In this document: one piece after another, positions 34,937 through 46,305 of the stretch
Position numbering within the stretch: the stretch's first letter is position 1
Layout: the number at the start of each line of letters is the position of its first letter
Assembly: GCA_958510825.1 (NCBI GenBank)
Contig: OY294047.1
Coordinates: 50,389,365 to 50,453,364 of the forward strand
Length of the DNA: 64,000 nucleotides
Direction: 5' to 3'
Origin: Brachypterus glaber
Taxonomy: Eukaryota; Arthropoda; Insecta; Coleoptera; Kateretidae
The notes under the pieces: generated by a model
What the model saw: only the letters and a program-made list of their open reading frames with translations
Database searches by the model: none
Told to the model about the DNA's origin: nothing
Program-made: the position numbers and the translations under genes

Positions 34937-35771
34937 CCCCGGACAACATTTGCTATTTCACGTGGAAGTCATTATGACATCAGTAATGATTTTCTCTGAG
35001 TTCATGAACGCAGACAGATGACTCCTCATTGTAAAGTCATTACGAGATCATGTCATGAAGATCTAGCAGCGGTCTACGGAATGCGCATGCGCAAACTTTA
35101 AATTAACCGCGAAATTTAAAATTAAAAAAAAGAAACACACCTTTTTGCTTATATCTTGAAAACGCGAAGAGATACCAAAAAAATAACGAAAAAATCAACC
35201 CCCCTAGACACACGCCCCCACATAAATCTATTTTCAACAACTTGAGGACACCGGGAATCCCGGTCCGGGATTTTACCACTGGGAACTTCCCAGTGGGAAT
35301 GTTCTCCAAGGTGACTGGGGGCATAATTCCTCTAGACTAAAGCCTCCAGATATCTACGGCTCACCATACCAATCCGATAATGTGTATCGAATTAGCTGAC
35401 CAGTAAGTTAATTACTAGTTATTACCAGTAGTATATCCTTATAAAGACAGCTGCATTTTAATACTAGTATTCCTTTATTCGTTTAAAAAGTTAACGCTGT
35501 CAAGTGCACTGAAATTGAAACATTACAGGAGCCTGTACTATTCGGCAATCGTTCTCAATCGGGTCGCGGGCAACATTTGCTATTTCACGTGGAAATCATT
35601 ATGACATCATTTAATGATTTAACGTTAAATGTATACACCTCATAACAAACTCACAACATGATCACAAAATCATGAGATGTGCTCATCATGATGTTCGTAT
35701 GAGTACAAAATGTGGAAATCATAACATGATGCTCTCATGAGGCCTATATGAGTTTATGAATGCTGTCCGGG
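34937..35771. mobile_element. CCCGGACAACAT element, copy 2
   Basis: Left tip CCCCGGACAACATTTGCTAT, right tip ATGCTGTCCGGG; body collinear with 17006-17908, including GGTCTACGGAATGCGCATGC and the internal repeat of the left end. It is inserted in another repeat (34863-34936) related to 27130-27190. Confidence 0.8.
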
Positions 35772-37030
35772 ACGTAGTATATAGTTTAGCGCATAAAAAA
35801 ATAATTTTAAAAGTCAACTACATCTGTTGGTATGTGTAGTAAGTAAATCAAAGTCAAAGAAGTGTAAATGTTATTTTAATATCATTATATTTTATTAATG
35901 TTCGTGCTTATTCTGTCATCGCATTAAAGGCAATATTTTTGTATAAATATTTTATAATGGTTTCGATGAACTTACCGGACACAAAAAATAACGCCAATCT
36001 TGTACTAATTTTTCACTGTAATGCTATAACTAAAAATTATAAATAATTCTGAATGCGGAAAATGTTGTTTTTTATCTAGAACAAATTTATATTTAAAAAT
36101 AACTGTTTATTTTACAAAGAATGATGACAGATTACATGTTTCTAACTTCGTGCATGTATGTTTCGAACTTCGTGTATGTTTGTAAAAAAAATGCAGCGTT
36201 GTCAGATGTAAGTTTTAGATATTAGCGAAGTTTGTAGTAACCTAGTGTTCTGTGAGTAGCAGCACTGATTTCATAGTGCTTATTACTATTCTCTGAAAAT
36301 TAATAAATATAATAAAATAATTGTTGAAATTTTTATAATAAAAAATTGTTAAAATACTCACGAATTTCTGGTTAGTGTTTTTTTTAATGGGTGCGTTGGT
36401 TTACGTTAAAAATGGTTTGGTTTGGTAGTTTGCTGGTTTGGTTTTTTTTTTTAATGGGAGGCGTTGGTTAACGTTAACAATGGTTTGGTTTGGTGTTTTT
36501 TTTTTTAATGGGAGGCGTTGGTTTACGTTTGTGTTTTTTTTATAATAAAATTATAGTTTTTGATTGCTTTTTGTACATTTTTAATATTAACCTCAAAAAA
36601 AACGTTTTCAATATATGCACAATCTGACAACGCTGTTTATTTATCATCTTAGCAGGGTACTAAATTGAAGTAGAGAAGCAGAAGAAGAAGAGAAATGTAC
36701 TTAAAAATGCACAAAATTCGTACTTTTTTAAATTAATTTCTCGCTAATTTGTGAGTAATCCGCAATTTTTTTTTTGCAAAAATACTATTTAAGGTAAGTA
36801 CTTTTTTTTGGTTTAAAAAAAATTGAGAATTCGTGTGGCCGGTAAGTTCACCGGCCCCTTTATAATTTGATTTCAATACGGGGTGGTAACTAATACCCAC
36901 TTAAAAACATCCTTGGCCTCATATATTATGTAATTTCAATTCGAGGTATATACATATCTATTCATAATATTAGACATGCTTGCATACTGATATAATTAAT
37001 CAGATATATATATACCTATACTGTGTATAT
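35772..37030. repeat. AT-rich DNA with G/T-rich minisatellite (36378-36540)
   Basis: The block TTTTTTTAATGGG.GCGTTGG followed by TTAACGTTAACAATGG or similar repeats three times (starts near 36386, 36453, 36507; periods 67 and 54 bp) with GGTTTGGTTTGGT runs. The rest of the interval is unassigned. Confidence 0.55.
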
Positions 37031-37580
37031 AGATACACATGTGTTTCCATTGTTAACTAAATATGTCAATCTATCAATTTAATTTTAACAAGATACCTGC
37101 AGGCGAGGACCATGCTAATTGCAAGCCCGAACATTGAATTTAGTGTTTCTCGAAAATCGGGACATCAGGATTAGTTGTATTGATCTTGTCTCGAATTTTG
37201 AAATAATATCGAGACACAAGAGTCAAATTTTAAAATGTTACTGATAAAATACGTATAAAGGTGCATACTTTACACCACGACATTTTAAGAAAGCTTTGAT
37301 ATAGAGATTTAGAACAAAGATTTCCTATATGGTAAAAAACCTCTGGTCCAAATTTCAAAGCTTTCTTGAAATTTCTTAGTTTAAAGTTATTTCGCAAATT
37401 TGCTTAATGACGGTATGTTTCCATTGTTAATTATATAATATTTACATTATTAATTTAATTTTAAGAAAACACCTGCAAGCGTAGTCCAGGCTCGAACATT
37501 TAATTTAGAATTTTACAAAACATGAAATTTATCTTGATCTTGCCTCGGATTCGAGAAAATATCAAGAGTCAGATTTTAAA
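37030..37580 (+). repeat. Diverged ~385-bp direct duplication
   Basis: GTTTCCATTGTTAA, AATTTAATTTTAA.A, ACCTGCA.GCG.AG and TTGATCTTG.CTCG occur in the same order at 37039-37200 and 37424-37560. The class is unknown. Confidence 0.55.
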
Positions 37581-37803
37581 GTTTAAAAGACAGGAACTAA
37601 GTTTCAAAAACTTATTGGGAAAGTGGTTTTTCGGTCTCAAAAAAAGTACCAAACCTCGGTTGGGTCTCGTCTCAGAAAACCTTTAAAAATTCAATATATG
37701 ATATGTTTTTTAAGTTTTATTTAAAGATAAAACTAAAGATCATTGTTTGGGAGTTAAAAAGACTCAAATCCCGCAATTTTCTGAAATTAATTAACAAAGT
37801 TAA

Positions 37804-38416
37804 AGGTCGATTCGGGCATAATTATCACTAACTACACTAAACTGAATTAGAAAATTAATAAATTAATAAATTTAAGAAACATAACCTCAAATTCTATAAT
37901 AAATTTTCCGTGATATGCAACAATTAAGATAAAATATAAAATATAGCATAAAATAATGATAGAATCTTTAAATATACCATATAAAAAGAAATTCTGAAAT
38001 ACACAAACTTTAGTGCAAAATTTTATAAACAATCGTTATCCAAGTATAAAAATAAAAATGAAGATGGCGACACCTATGTATTTTAAAAATTCGTACATTT
38101 TCAGTGTTAAGGAAAAAAACAGTAGTTACATAAGAAAATAAAAGGCACTTTTGGAGATAAGTTGGTTTTAAAGCACGATTTTTAGTCCCAACAACTGCAA
38201 ATATAGTAATAGTCTTCCTGCGCAATAGATATTGTTTTTTTTTACTTATTCAGTCGTATTTACATATGCTTATTATCTTTTTGGCATTTACCTTATTGTT
38301 GCGTACCACGGAAAATTTATTATAAAATTTAAGGTTATGTTTCTTAATTATCTTATTTTTTTAATTTCTTAATTTAGTCTAGTATAGTTAGTGATAATTA
38401 TGCCTGAATCGACCTT
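37804..38416. mobile_element. ~610-bp foldback element
   Basis: Inverted arms of ~125 bp: AGGTCGATTCGGGCATAATT...ATTATCACTAACTA at the left and the complement at the right (TAGTTAGTGATAATTATGCC). TTAA occurs at both edges but is offset by one base, so a piggyBac assignment is uncertain. Confidence 0.7.
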
Positions 38417-38419
38417 AAC

Positions 38420-38889
38420 AATCAAATGATTAATTTTTATTTCATATTTTTTATAATTGCATATCTTGTCAAATTTGAAACCATTGTTAAAATATGATAA
38501 AAGCATTTGCCAATTATGAAAATTTGAAAATCAAATTAACAATTAAAACAATCATTTATAACCACACATCGCCTAATTAAAACTGAAACATTGTTCATAC
38601 ATTTGCCGCAGGTCATGAAAATGTAATAAACGATGAAATATTTACCACTCTAATTAAATCTAATGAAAAATTATTATACAGGATCATTTAAGAGATGTAG
38701 GAATATTACATATTACAGTAGGGTCAAAAATTGAAGTTCAATTTTTTCAAAAATGAGATTTTGATACCTATAGAAAATTTCGTTGTATTTTTAATATTGA
38801 ATGTTTCGTTGTTAATACATATTTTTTATTTATATTGCCACCATTGGTATTTAGTACTATACTTGTAATATTAAATACTGCAATGTGTG
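38420..38889. other. Unassigned AT-rich DNA
   Basis: No gene or element recognised. Confidence 0.45.
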
Positions 38890-39124
38890 TATTACATGTT
38901 TGTTTAACCTCGTACTATTCTAGTAATAGTAGAGGGAACCACCGACTTATACAGACTTACGAAACAATTTTTAAAGGGAGTGTCCGCTTCACATACGCCT
39001 TCGCCAAATTTCAATTATTAATTAACTGAAAAAGTCAAATCGGCGCCAGTAAGAATCGAACTCAAGCTGTTGGCTAGTAGACTTGTCATGTACAGACGCT
39101 GTAAACCACTACACCAATCCTCCC
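38890..39124 (-). mobile_element. tRNA-derived SINE, minus-strand copy
   Basis: Read on the minus strand from 39124: GGGAGGATTGGTGTAGTGGT (box A region) and GAGTTCGATTCTTACTGGCG (box B and 3' stem). It continues with the body TTTTCAGTTAATTAATAATT, TTTGGCGAAGGCGTA, GTGGTTCCCTCTACTA and AATAGTACGAGGTTAAA. The plus-strand copy at 47921-48201 has the same layout. A Pol III promoter within a tRNA-like head plus an unrelated body defines a SINE; it would be mobilised by a LINE. Confidence 0.85.
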
Positions 39125-39616
39125 ATTAATATACAGATCTTATTTTTTTTTTTTTTTGAGGTGAACTCCAAAACTTATCAGATAAGGTGCTATTTTGCCT
39201 CAAATTAGGGTTCAGCGCCTCAAAATACATAGGAATACAATGGTCGCCTAAAAAAATCCGGCCTTTTTTCTTTTTGTGTAGCCCCAAAAATATTTTTTTC
39301 AAATTCCCAGGAATCCTGACCTAATTAAGCCAGGTAAAGTATTTTTTTATAAAAACAGTGCAAAATATATTACGTAAAACGTACAAACTTTCTACTTTCG
39401 AAGTTTAACTTTAACGTTCTTTTAACACCATTTCCCGCACTTTCAATTTGGCAGCAAACAATTTTCTAATTAGGTTAATTCCATTTAAACTGTTTCAGAT
39501 TAAGTCATTGCATAACTTAGTGTTAAAAATTACAGGTAGTTAACATTTTTGACGTCGACATCTCAAAAGTTGGCATTGTACCTCGAATTATACACATTTT
39601 TAAGCTATTTTTACAC

Positions 39617-41222
39617 AGAATAGTATATTCTATAACTAGTATGGAATAAACAATATTCCGTGAGAGCGGAGTATGACGGTCCCGCGAGCGCGGAATGACT
39701 ATTTCATACGTGTTGTAGACTATACTTTTTCTTCTACTGCAAATATGAAACACTGTATGGCTTTAAACTGCGGGCAAGATTAAAAACAATGTTTCTTGTG
39801 ACTCGACATTGTAAATGCAACAAAACACATATTTTTAAATAAAGCAATTAATGTTATTTATTAATTTTATCAAATCAGTAGTTAAAAAAGATTTTTATTT
39901 AATTTTAGCACATATTTACAAATTATAATGCAAATATTGAAGTTTATGTCAGATTGTTGTGACAGATATCAGGTTTAAATAACAATAGATGGAACAGTTT
40001 TAATTTTTTTAACTAAATTGATAAAAAACTGGTAAAATATTAAGAAAAACTAATAAACTTTATGTAATTTTAACGCAAAACATTAAATTGCATTAAATTA
40101 TTCAATATTTCATGGTAAAAAAAATATATTTTTGCTAATTTTGCTACAGTTTTCTTTACTTTTATAAACAAGAGATGGCACTACATGTGCTCATTCTAAC
40201 ACTTGATACAGAATATTCATACCGTATCTAGAGCTAGAATTGATTAATTCTGGGTTTGAAAAGTGTGTGTATTTGCTTACATTCGAAAGCAGTCGTAGAG
40301 AATAGTATATTCTATAACTAGTATGGAATAAACAATATTCCGTGCGAGCGGAGTATGACGGTCCCGCGAGCGCGAAATGACTATTGTGTTGTAGACTATA
40401 CTTTTTCTTCGACTGCAAATATGAAACACTGTATGGCTTTAAACTGTGGACAAGGTTAAAAACAATGTTTTTTGTGGCTCTACATTGTAAATGCAACAAA
40501 ACACATATTTTTAAATAAAGCAATTAATGTTGTTTAATAATTTTATCAAATCAGTAGTTAAAAAAGATTTTTATTTAATTTTAGCACATATTTACAAATT
40601 ATAATGCAAATATTGAAGTTTATGTCAGATTGTTGTGACAGATATCAGGTTTAAATAACAATAGATGGAACAGTTTTAATTTTTTTAACTAAATTGATAA
40701 AAAACTGGTAAAATATTAAGAAAAACTAATAAACTTTATGTAATTTTAACGCAAAACATTAAATTGCATTAAATTATTCAATATTTCATGGTAAAAAAAA
40801 TATATTTTTGCTAATTTTGCTACAGTTTTCTTTACTTTTATAAACAAGAGATGGCACTACATGTGCTCATTCTAACACTTGATACAGAATATTCATACCG
40901 TATCTAGAGCTAGAATTGATTAATTCTGGGTTTGAAAAGTGTGTGTATTTGCTTACATTCGAAAGCAGTCGTAGAGAATAGTATATTCTATAACTAGTAT
41001 GGAATAAACAATATTCCGTGCGAGCGGAGTATGACGGTCCCGCGAGCGCGGAATGACTATTCCATACGTTTTGTAGACTATACTTTTTCTTCGACTGCAA
41101 ATATGAAACACTGTATGGCTTTAAACTGCAGGCAAGATTAAAAACAATGTTTCTTGTGACTCGACATTGTAAATGCAACAAAACACATATTTTTAAATAA
41201 AGCAATTAATGTTATTTAATAA
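39617..41222 (+). repeat. Family iv tandem array (2.4 units of ~680 bp)
   Basis: Units start at 39617, 40299 and 40975 (AGAATAGTATATTC), giving periods of 682 and 676 bp. The palindrome arms are AACTAGTATGGAATA and TATTCCATACG.TTTGTAGAC around the apex GCGAGCGGAGTATGACGG / TCCCGCGAGCGCGG. The inverted box pair GCAGTCGTAGAGAATAGTAT and ACTATACTTTTTCTTCGACTGC flanks each internal palindrome. The bodies at 39840-40190 and 40500-40860 are almost identical. The 110- and 112-codon minus-strand frames here cross the palindrome and are not genes. Confidence 0.88.
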
Positions 41223-41229
41223 TATAACT

Positions 41230-41584
41230 TTTTAGTTTAATTTAGTGTTTATTTTTTACACAACAAGAACTTAAGGTTAGGTTAAATTAAAAAAAGTACA
41301 ATTAAAATCTCATTATTACAATGACAATGAAAAACTTCCTATAACTTTCACAATTTTGTCTATTGACCTTAAAGAGGTTGTTTAAGGGGAAAATGTCTAC
41401 ATACTTTTGAAGAAAAATGTTTATACAAGTTTAATAGTAGTTTCTATATATTTGATAATAGTTTCTAAATGTTTGGGAGTAAATACCAAAAAGTTTCATG
41501 TGTTTATTTTTTTATGTTTAACCTTTTTCTTAGTGTATACAAGAAACTTGAGGCGCGGTGTAGATTAGAAACTATTATGATTAA
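41230..41584. other. Unassigned AT-rich DNA
   Basis: Nothing recognised. Confidence 0.4.
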
Positions 41585-42380
41585 TTAAATAAATAAATAA
41601 ATAAATTTATTTAACCAAACTCCAAATTTTACAGTACATTTTAATATTAAGATGGTGATCCGCCTAAATATAAATTTGTGCGCGGAATTAACTATTTTAA
41701 CTATGAGTATATAAATACATTATTTTAAATACATATATCAGTAAATGGATAAATAAAAAAAAAATGGGGAAAACAAATGAATGAAAAGGGAGGAAAAGAG
41801 GAAAAAATATATATATATATAATTTTTAATAAAAAAAGAAAAAGAGTTATTATTAAGTGAGTTAATATCAGACACGGGAGCATTATCACTAAATATTATC
41901 AATAATCGACTCCAGTAATTTATTATTTTCAATTATAATATAGGTATAAAGTTCTCCTTTAAATTTATGAATGTTTTTTATGTTCTTAATTTCATTTGGG
42001 ATAGTATTGTATAACTTGGGACCAAACTAAAAAAGATACCTTTGTGTACCGGCTTTTTTAAATAAGGGCACTGCTAAATTTACATTAGAAGCTGCTTTGG
42101 TATCATGGATGTATATTCTGGATAGTTGTTTTTTATTTTTATGGGACCATAGAATTATTTGAAAAAAAATAAAGTTGCCTAATTGATAAAATATTATTTT
42201 CTCTAAACAGTAGCTCAGTCGAGAACCCTCTAGGTTTTCTAAATATAATTTTTAAAATCATTTTTTGTGTTATGTCTAGAGCATGAAGGTGTGCATCTTG
42301 CAGTCCCCCCCATACGCAGATACAGTACCTTAGCAAAGATTCGACCAGTGCTCTATACACCACACTATAACTGACTCACT
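41585..42380 (-). mobile_element. Decayed LINE 3' fragment with (TTTA)n tail
   Basis: Minus strand: YRALVESLLRYCICVWGG and ALDITQKMILKIIFRKPRGF (42363-42150), then after a +1 frameshift QLSRIYIHDTKAASNVNLAV, PLFKKAGTQRYLF, a TAG, and FGPKLYNTIPNEIKNIKN. This is the RT C-terminal region of a CR1/RTE/Jockey-type LINE (Y.SL.RYGI..WG, QK..LKIIF, P..YNSIPNEIKN). A ~300-bp UTR ends in five TTTA units at 41583-41610. One frameshift and one stop mean it is non-functional; the 5' part is missing. Confidence 0.8.
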
Positions 42381-42825
42381 CACCTTAGATAAAGTACCAG
42401 TTTGTCGATTTATGAGGAAATTAAAACTGAGATCGTTTTAGTAAAAACAAACATTGATTTGTTTGTATTGACAGCTCTGCAAAGTTTTGATGTTGCAAAA
42501 AAAACAAGTAATATTTACTTGACAGTGAGCACCTAACATTGCAATAAAACCTAACATTACAATAAAAATTAAATTCAGAGAAAAAGTTGATACCAAGATA
42601 TCAAAAATAAAAGAGAAGTTAAAATACATCAAAGAAATATATTGAGCACGTCGTGTTAGAAGTTTAGATTTAAATTTTCCAATGTATGGAAAAAAGTATT
42701 TAGAATAAACTGCCCCCGGAAGTTAAAAGGCGGCAAGTGACAAAACCAGAGTAACGAGAAAAATGGCAAAAACTTTTAGATGTTGTCCTGCACTAATTTA
42801 GATATATGTGATTATTTTTTTTGTT

Positions 42826-43376
42826 GGCAGACTAACATCTCTACTCTAAATTTCTCTACTCCCTAACATCCCTACTCCATAACATCCCTACTCCACAACA
42901 ACTCTACTCCGTAACATCTCTACTCCATAACATCTCTACTCCGTAACAACTCTACTCCGCACTATATGCACTCGATTAGCCACTTGTCTTAACTCAAATG
43001 AATATTTGTCATGCTAAGTCACTGTCAAATATGAATTTAATTTATTAATTACTTACTTATTAGTGCATATTAAGAGTACACGGTCATTGTGGCTTTTAGA
43101 ATAATTCATTTATGATTGTTCTAGATTTGAATTTAAAGATAAACGTTTTCTAGGAAAAAAATAAAATAATCTAGAAGAAGAAGATTCTTTGTTCTTTGAA
43201 CTGCTCATTTATTATTAAGTGGCTAATAAAGTCATTATAGTGTGGAGTAGAGTTGTTACGGAGTAGAGATGTTATGGAGAAGAGATGTTACGGAGTAGAG
43301 TTGTTGTGGAGTAGGGATGTTATGGAGTAGGGATGTTAGGGAGTAGAGAAATTTAGAGTAGAGATGTTAGTCTGCC
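42826..43376. mobile_element. 551-bp MITE with CTACTCC repeat arms (8-bp TSD)
   Basis: GGCAGACTAACATCTCTACT at the left and its complement at the right. Exact 8-bp duplication TTTTTGTT at 42818-42825 and 43377-43384. Each ~140-bp arm is built of about nine copies of a ~14-bp unit AACATC(C/T)CTACTCC(G/A)T. The central ~265 bp is unique. hAT-type by TSD length. Solo ends occur at 7062, 9988 and 11533. Confidence 0.88.
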
Positions 43377-43623
43377 TTTTTGTTGTTCAGTATCAAATAT
43401 AAATACTATATTTAGTTACCTGTATGTCCCTTTAGACAATATTTTAAGTATTCATTAAAAAAATGGTTGTTAATTCTTTATTGCTTCGTTATTTGCAATG
43501 GCGTACGTAAAGAAATTGAAGTTAAAAAGCGACAAGCAGCAAAAATCTGTTCAGATGCCGCCTTTTAACTTCAAACTCTTTGAAGTGCCGCTATTTAAAA
43601 ACAAGCAAAATAGGTTAACTTCT

Positions 43624-44173
43624 GGAACAAAATCACCCTTAACAAAGCGCTCTCAGAAAAACTTCAGGCCTTCCAAAACAAGGCACTCAGAATATGCCTC
43701 GATGCCCCCTGGTTCATGAGGAACAACCAGATACACAGAGATCTCGAAACGCCCCTCCTAAAAACGGAAATCATCCGCTACAGCACGTCTTTTATACAAG
43801 ACAATTTAGATCACCCAAACCCCCTCATTTCAAACTTTCTAGATTACGATCACGAAATACACAACACTCACAAAAAGATCAAAAACGTCCTCAACCAGTA
43901 ATGGTACCCACTAATACAGGACAGATGCATTCCCAGCATCAGTGAGCTAGTCTCACTTCTCCCGCACATCCCTCCTCTCCCTATCCCATCCCTCCCCATC
44001 CCCCTCCCACCCACTCCCCCCAGCGCCAAATTATGACAGATGCAACTCGCATCAGTGAGCAGAGACTCACTGCCCCAACTTTCAATTCAGATCAAGTATT
44101 TTTTTAGATAAATGAGCCATAGGCTGCGCCTGTCTCTTAAAGACCCAAACAAACTATTGATGATGATGATCAT
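43624..44173 (+). mobile_element. Second Jockey-clade LINE fragment with 10-bp TSD
   Basis: Exact duplication GTTAACTTCT at 43614-43623 and 44174-44183. The frame continues through QNKALRICLDAPWF, RNNQIHRDLETPLLKTEIIR and VLNQ-stop at 43899-43901, collinear with 97-884. It ends in a GATGATGATGATCA tail. The 73-codon frame starting at 43498 joins host-element sequence to an out-of-frame reading of this LINE and is not a gene. Confidence 0.9.
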
Positions 44174-44879
44174 GTTAACTTCTAACTAAAAAAAAGGAAG
44201 TATTAAGTAATATTTTATTATTAAATACAAGTTATTTATTAAAATAATAGTTTTTTTGCAAGTTTTGAGTATTTTTAGATCAGAAGTATATGTTAAAAGC
44301 AATAATTATTGGTTTAATCACTACATGTTTTTATGTATGATTTGCGTCCATAAAGTACATTATTTGTGTTTCTTTATATTAATTTAGCCTAAAATAGGTT
44401 CAAATCAAAAAGTAAGTACCTACCTATGTAAAATTATCTTTTTTATCATATTTTCCTTTCTGGTCCTAAATTACGCTTAAAATAAAACAACGTTATTTGC
44501 AATAAATAGTGTTCTAATAATTACATTTAAAAAAAAATATTTTGTTTTTTGATTTAATGCAGGCACATTTTAGTAATAAATAGATTATGTATAATGCCGC
44601 CTTTTAACTACAAAATATGCATTATTAGGTAATAATTTTTAAAAAGAAAGGGTACATTTCCAAAGATGCCGCCTTTTAACTTAAATAATTACACTTGCCG
44701 CTATTTTACTTCCAAAATGGTGACGTTATGGCACTTGCCGCTGTTTTAAATTTTCAAAAATCGTAGAAAAAAATTTTTTTGCATTTTTTTTAATATTTAG
44801 ATCGAGTCCAAAAATGTAAAAATCTCAAAATCGAAAAAAAATCACTTGCCGCCTTTTAACTTCCGGGGGCAGTAAAGGA

Positions 44880-45730
44880 GTTCATGGCTTATATTTTATT
44901 ATTTGAAAACATCTATAGACGTGTGCTTCCTTTTTATTATTCTTTAGATAAGTAGGTATTAAGTCATTTAGTTTTAGGTCAAACTAAGTTAACTTCATTC
45001 CTTACCTCAAGCCTTGGCATAGTATCTACTCTGCGGTTTTATACCCTATACTACATAAAACTTCAAAGCAACAACAAGTTTAACTCTCCTCAGAACCATA
45101 GCTTGAATACAAAATCTTTAATTTATACGGATTTATTTTAACTAGCTGCAAAGTCCGTTTTTAGCACGCGCATTTAATTAGTATTTTCCTTAACATTGCC
45201 AGTTCGGTTTTTGGAAGGTTTTGATTTATGAAAAATATTTGGAACCACACTATTAGTATATACATTTTTGAAAAAGGCAAGATAAGAATCACCCTAATTT
45301 GAAATAAATTACGTTATTTGTGTTGACCAATGAACCATATGATATTAATATCTGTACTAGTTCAATTTGCATATTAAAATATTCTTGTATTTCCAATTTG
45401 CAATGGGATTTCAAATAAACTAACCAACATCGGTAAAATTAGTTTTTTGTCCAATTGTGCAGAAATAATAGTTGTTTTACGGTTGTATGTAGATTCAGTT
45501 TTAGTAACTTTAAAAACCGGGTTTCAACCCCTATATACCAATGTTTACCAAAAAAATACTGCAAATAATCACCCCCCACCCCCAGAGGTAGAGTAAGAAA
45601 AATTTTATTATTAGATTTAGTTTCGTCTACCCCAAAAACCCCTATATACCAATTTTGGCGAAAATATTGCAAATATTTATATGTAATATAGTTTGATAAA
45701 ATTAAAAACAAATAAAGCGGAAAACAAACT
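44880..45730. other. nAChR intron 5' part, unassigned
   Basis: A short direct repeat CCCCTATATACCAAT.TT occurs at 45527 and 45637. No other feature recognised. The frame at 45439-45711 (minus) is intronic sequence next to the exon. Confidence 0.45.
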
Positions 45731-45733
45731 CAC

Positions 45734-45778
45734 CTGCTCAACCCACAAATTCGTTGTCATGATTTGGTTTTTGAGATT
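45734..45778 (-). CDS. nAChR alpha subunit 45-bp exon (loop D start)
   Basis: Acceptor TTTTTCAG, then 45 bp encoding NLKNQIMTTNLWVEQ, then donor GTGAGT. A 45-bp exon with this peptide is a hallmark of insect nAChR alpha genes. Both ends are phase 0, and it continues directly into SWYDYKLKW of the exon at 31692-31801. The Trp of NLWVEQ belongs to binding loop D. The preceding exon (mature N-terminus) lies further to the right and was not found. Confidence 0.95.
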
Positions 45779-45948
45779 CTGAAAAATAAAAAAATATATA
45801 TTAATGGTCAGACAGACTGATTTTTTTAAAATTGTTCAGAAATTGATCAAAAATAGTTGGATATAAAAAGTTTTTATCCTAGGCAAAAGGATTTTAAACA
45901 ATTTAAAGTTTAACAATTAAGAACTTTCTTATAATAAAGAATAGTAAT

Positions 45949-46300
45949 TATATACCAAGGCAGAGAAGACATTTTTTATAACCGAGCGTATTAAATCCCG
46001 AGCTTCGTAGCAGCAAGGGATTTAAGAGTGCGAGGCTATAATAGTCTTCTCTACCGTAGTTTATATATTAGTTTTTTCACTACTAGCATTATTTAACTAT
46101 TTTTATTCAAATAATAAAATAAATTATTAACAGAAATGATATTTCATGAAATTTTCATTAAAATCAAGTAGCCTTAATCAATGGCATTTGCTCAAATAAA
46201 TACTTCAAAAATTTATTTATTTTTTCTGAATTTTTTATATTATTCAGTTAATTATTGATTGTATTAATTGGTAATAATTATAATTAATTAATATTTAATA
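45949..46300 (+). repeat. Palindrome-ended repeat, family v
   Basis: AGTAATTATATACCAAGGCA begins the palindrome. Arms GGCAGAGAAGAC and GTCTTCTCTACC; inner stem TTAAATCCC / GGGATTTAA; apex GAGCTTCGTAGCAGCAA with CCGAGCG and GAGTGCGAGG shoulders. The box TATATATTAGTTTTTTCACT follows, then AT-rich body. The far end merges into family iii copy B. Confidence 0.6.
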
Positions 46301-46305
46301 AATAA

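Larger units (their letters stand above)
42710..44872. mobile_element. Outer TIR element of a three-layer nest
   Basis: Terminal inverted repeats of ~31 bp start CTGCCCCCGGAAGTTAAAAG at 42710 and end with the complement at 44872; the 4-bp flank TAAA is duplicated (42706-42709, 44873-44876). Internal TGCCGCCTTTTAACTTC-type units recur at ~43555, 43583, 44594, 44664, 44690 and 44730 as subterminal repeats. Two later insertions lie within it: a MITE (42826-43376) and a LINE fragment (43624-44173); removing both leaves about 1.0 kb. Superfamily unknown. A 4-bp TSD and many subterminal repeats do not match a class I can name with confidence. Confidence 0.82.
31802..45733 (-). other. nAChR intron (~13.9 kb), repeat-filled
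   Basis: Donor GTGAGT (45733 downward) to acceptor ATTATTCCAG (ending 31802). It contains foldback E copy 2, a TA-flanked MITE, a CCCGGAC element, tandem repeats, a SINE, the family iv array, a LINE tail and the three-layer nest. No exon-like sequence for another gene was seen. Confidence 0.85.

Noticed and set aside
40191..41205. Two similar 110- and 112-codon minus-strand ORFs
   Set aside because: They lie in tandem copies of repeat iv and run through its palindrome. The third copy (39523-39753) reads a different frame, and there is no recognisable domain.
43498..43945. ORFs of 73 and 83 codons starting at 43498 and 43694
   Set aside because: The first fuses transposon sequence to an inserted LINE in the wrong frame. 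The second is an out-of-frame reading of the LINE end.
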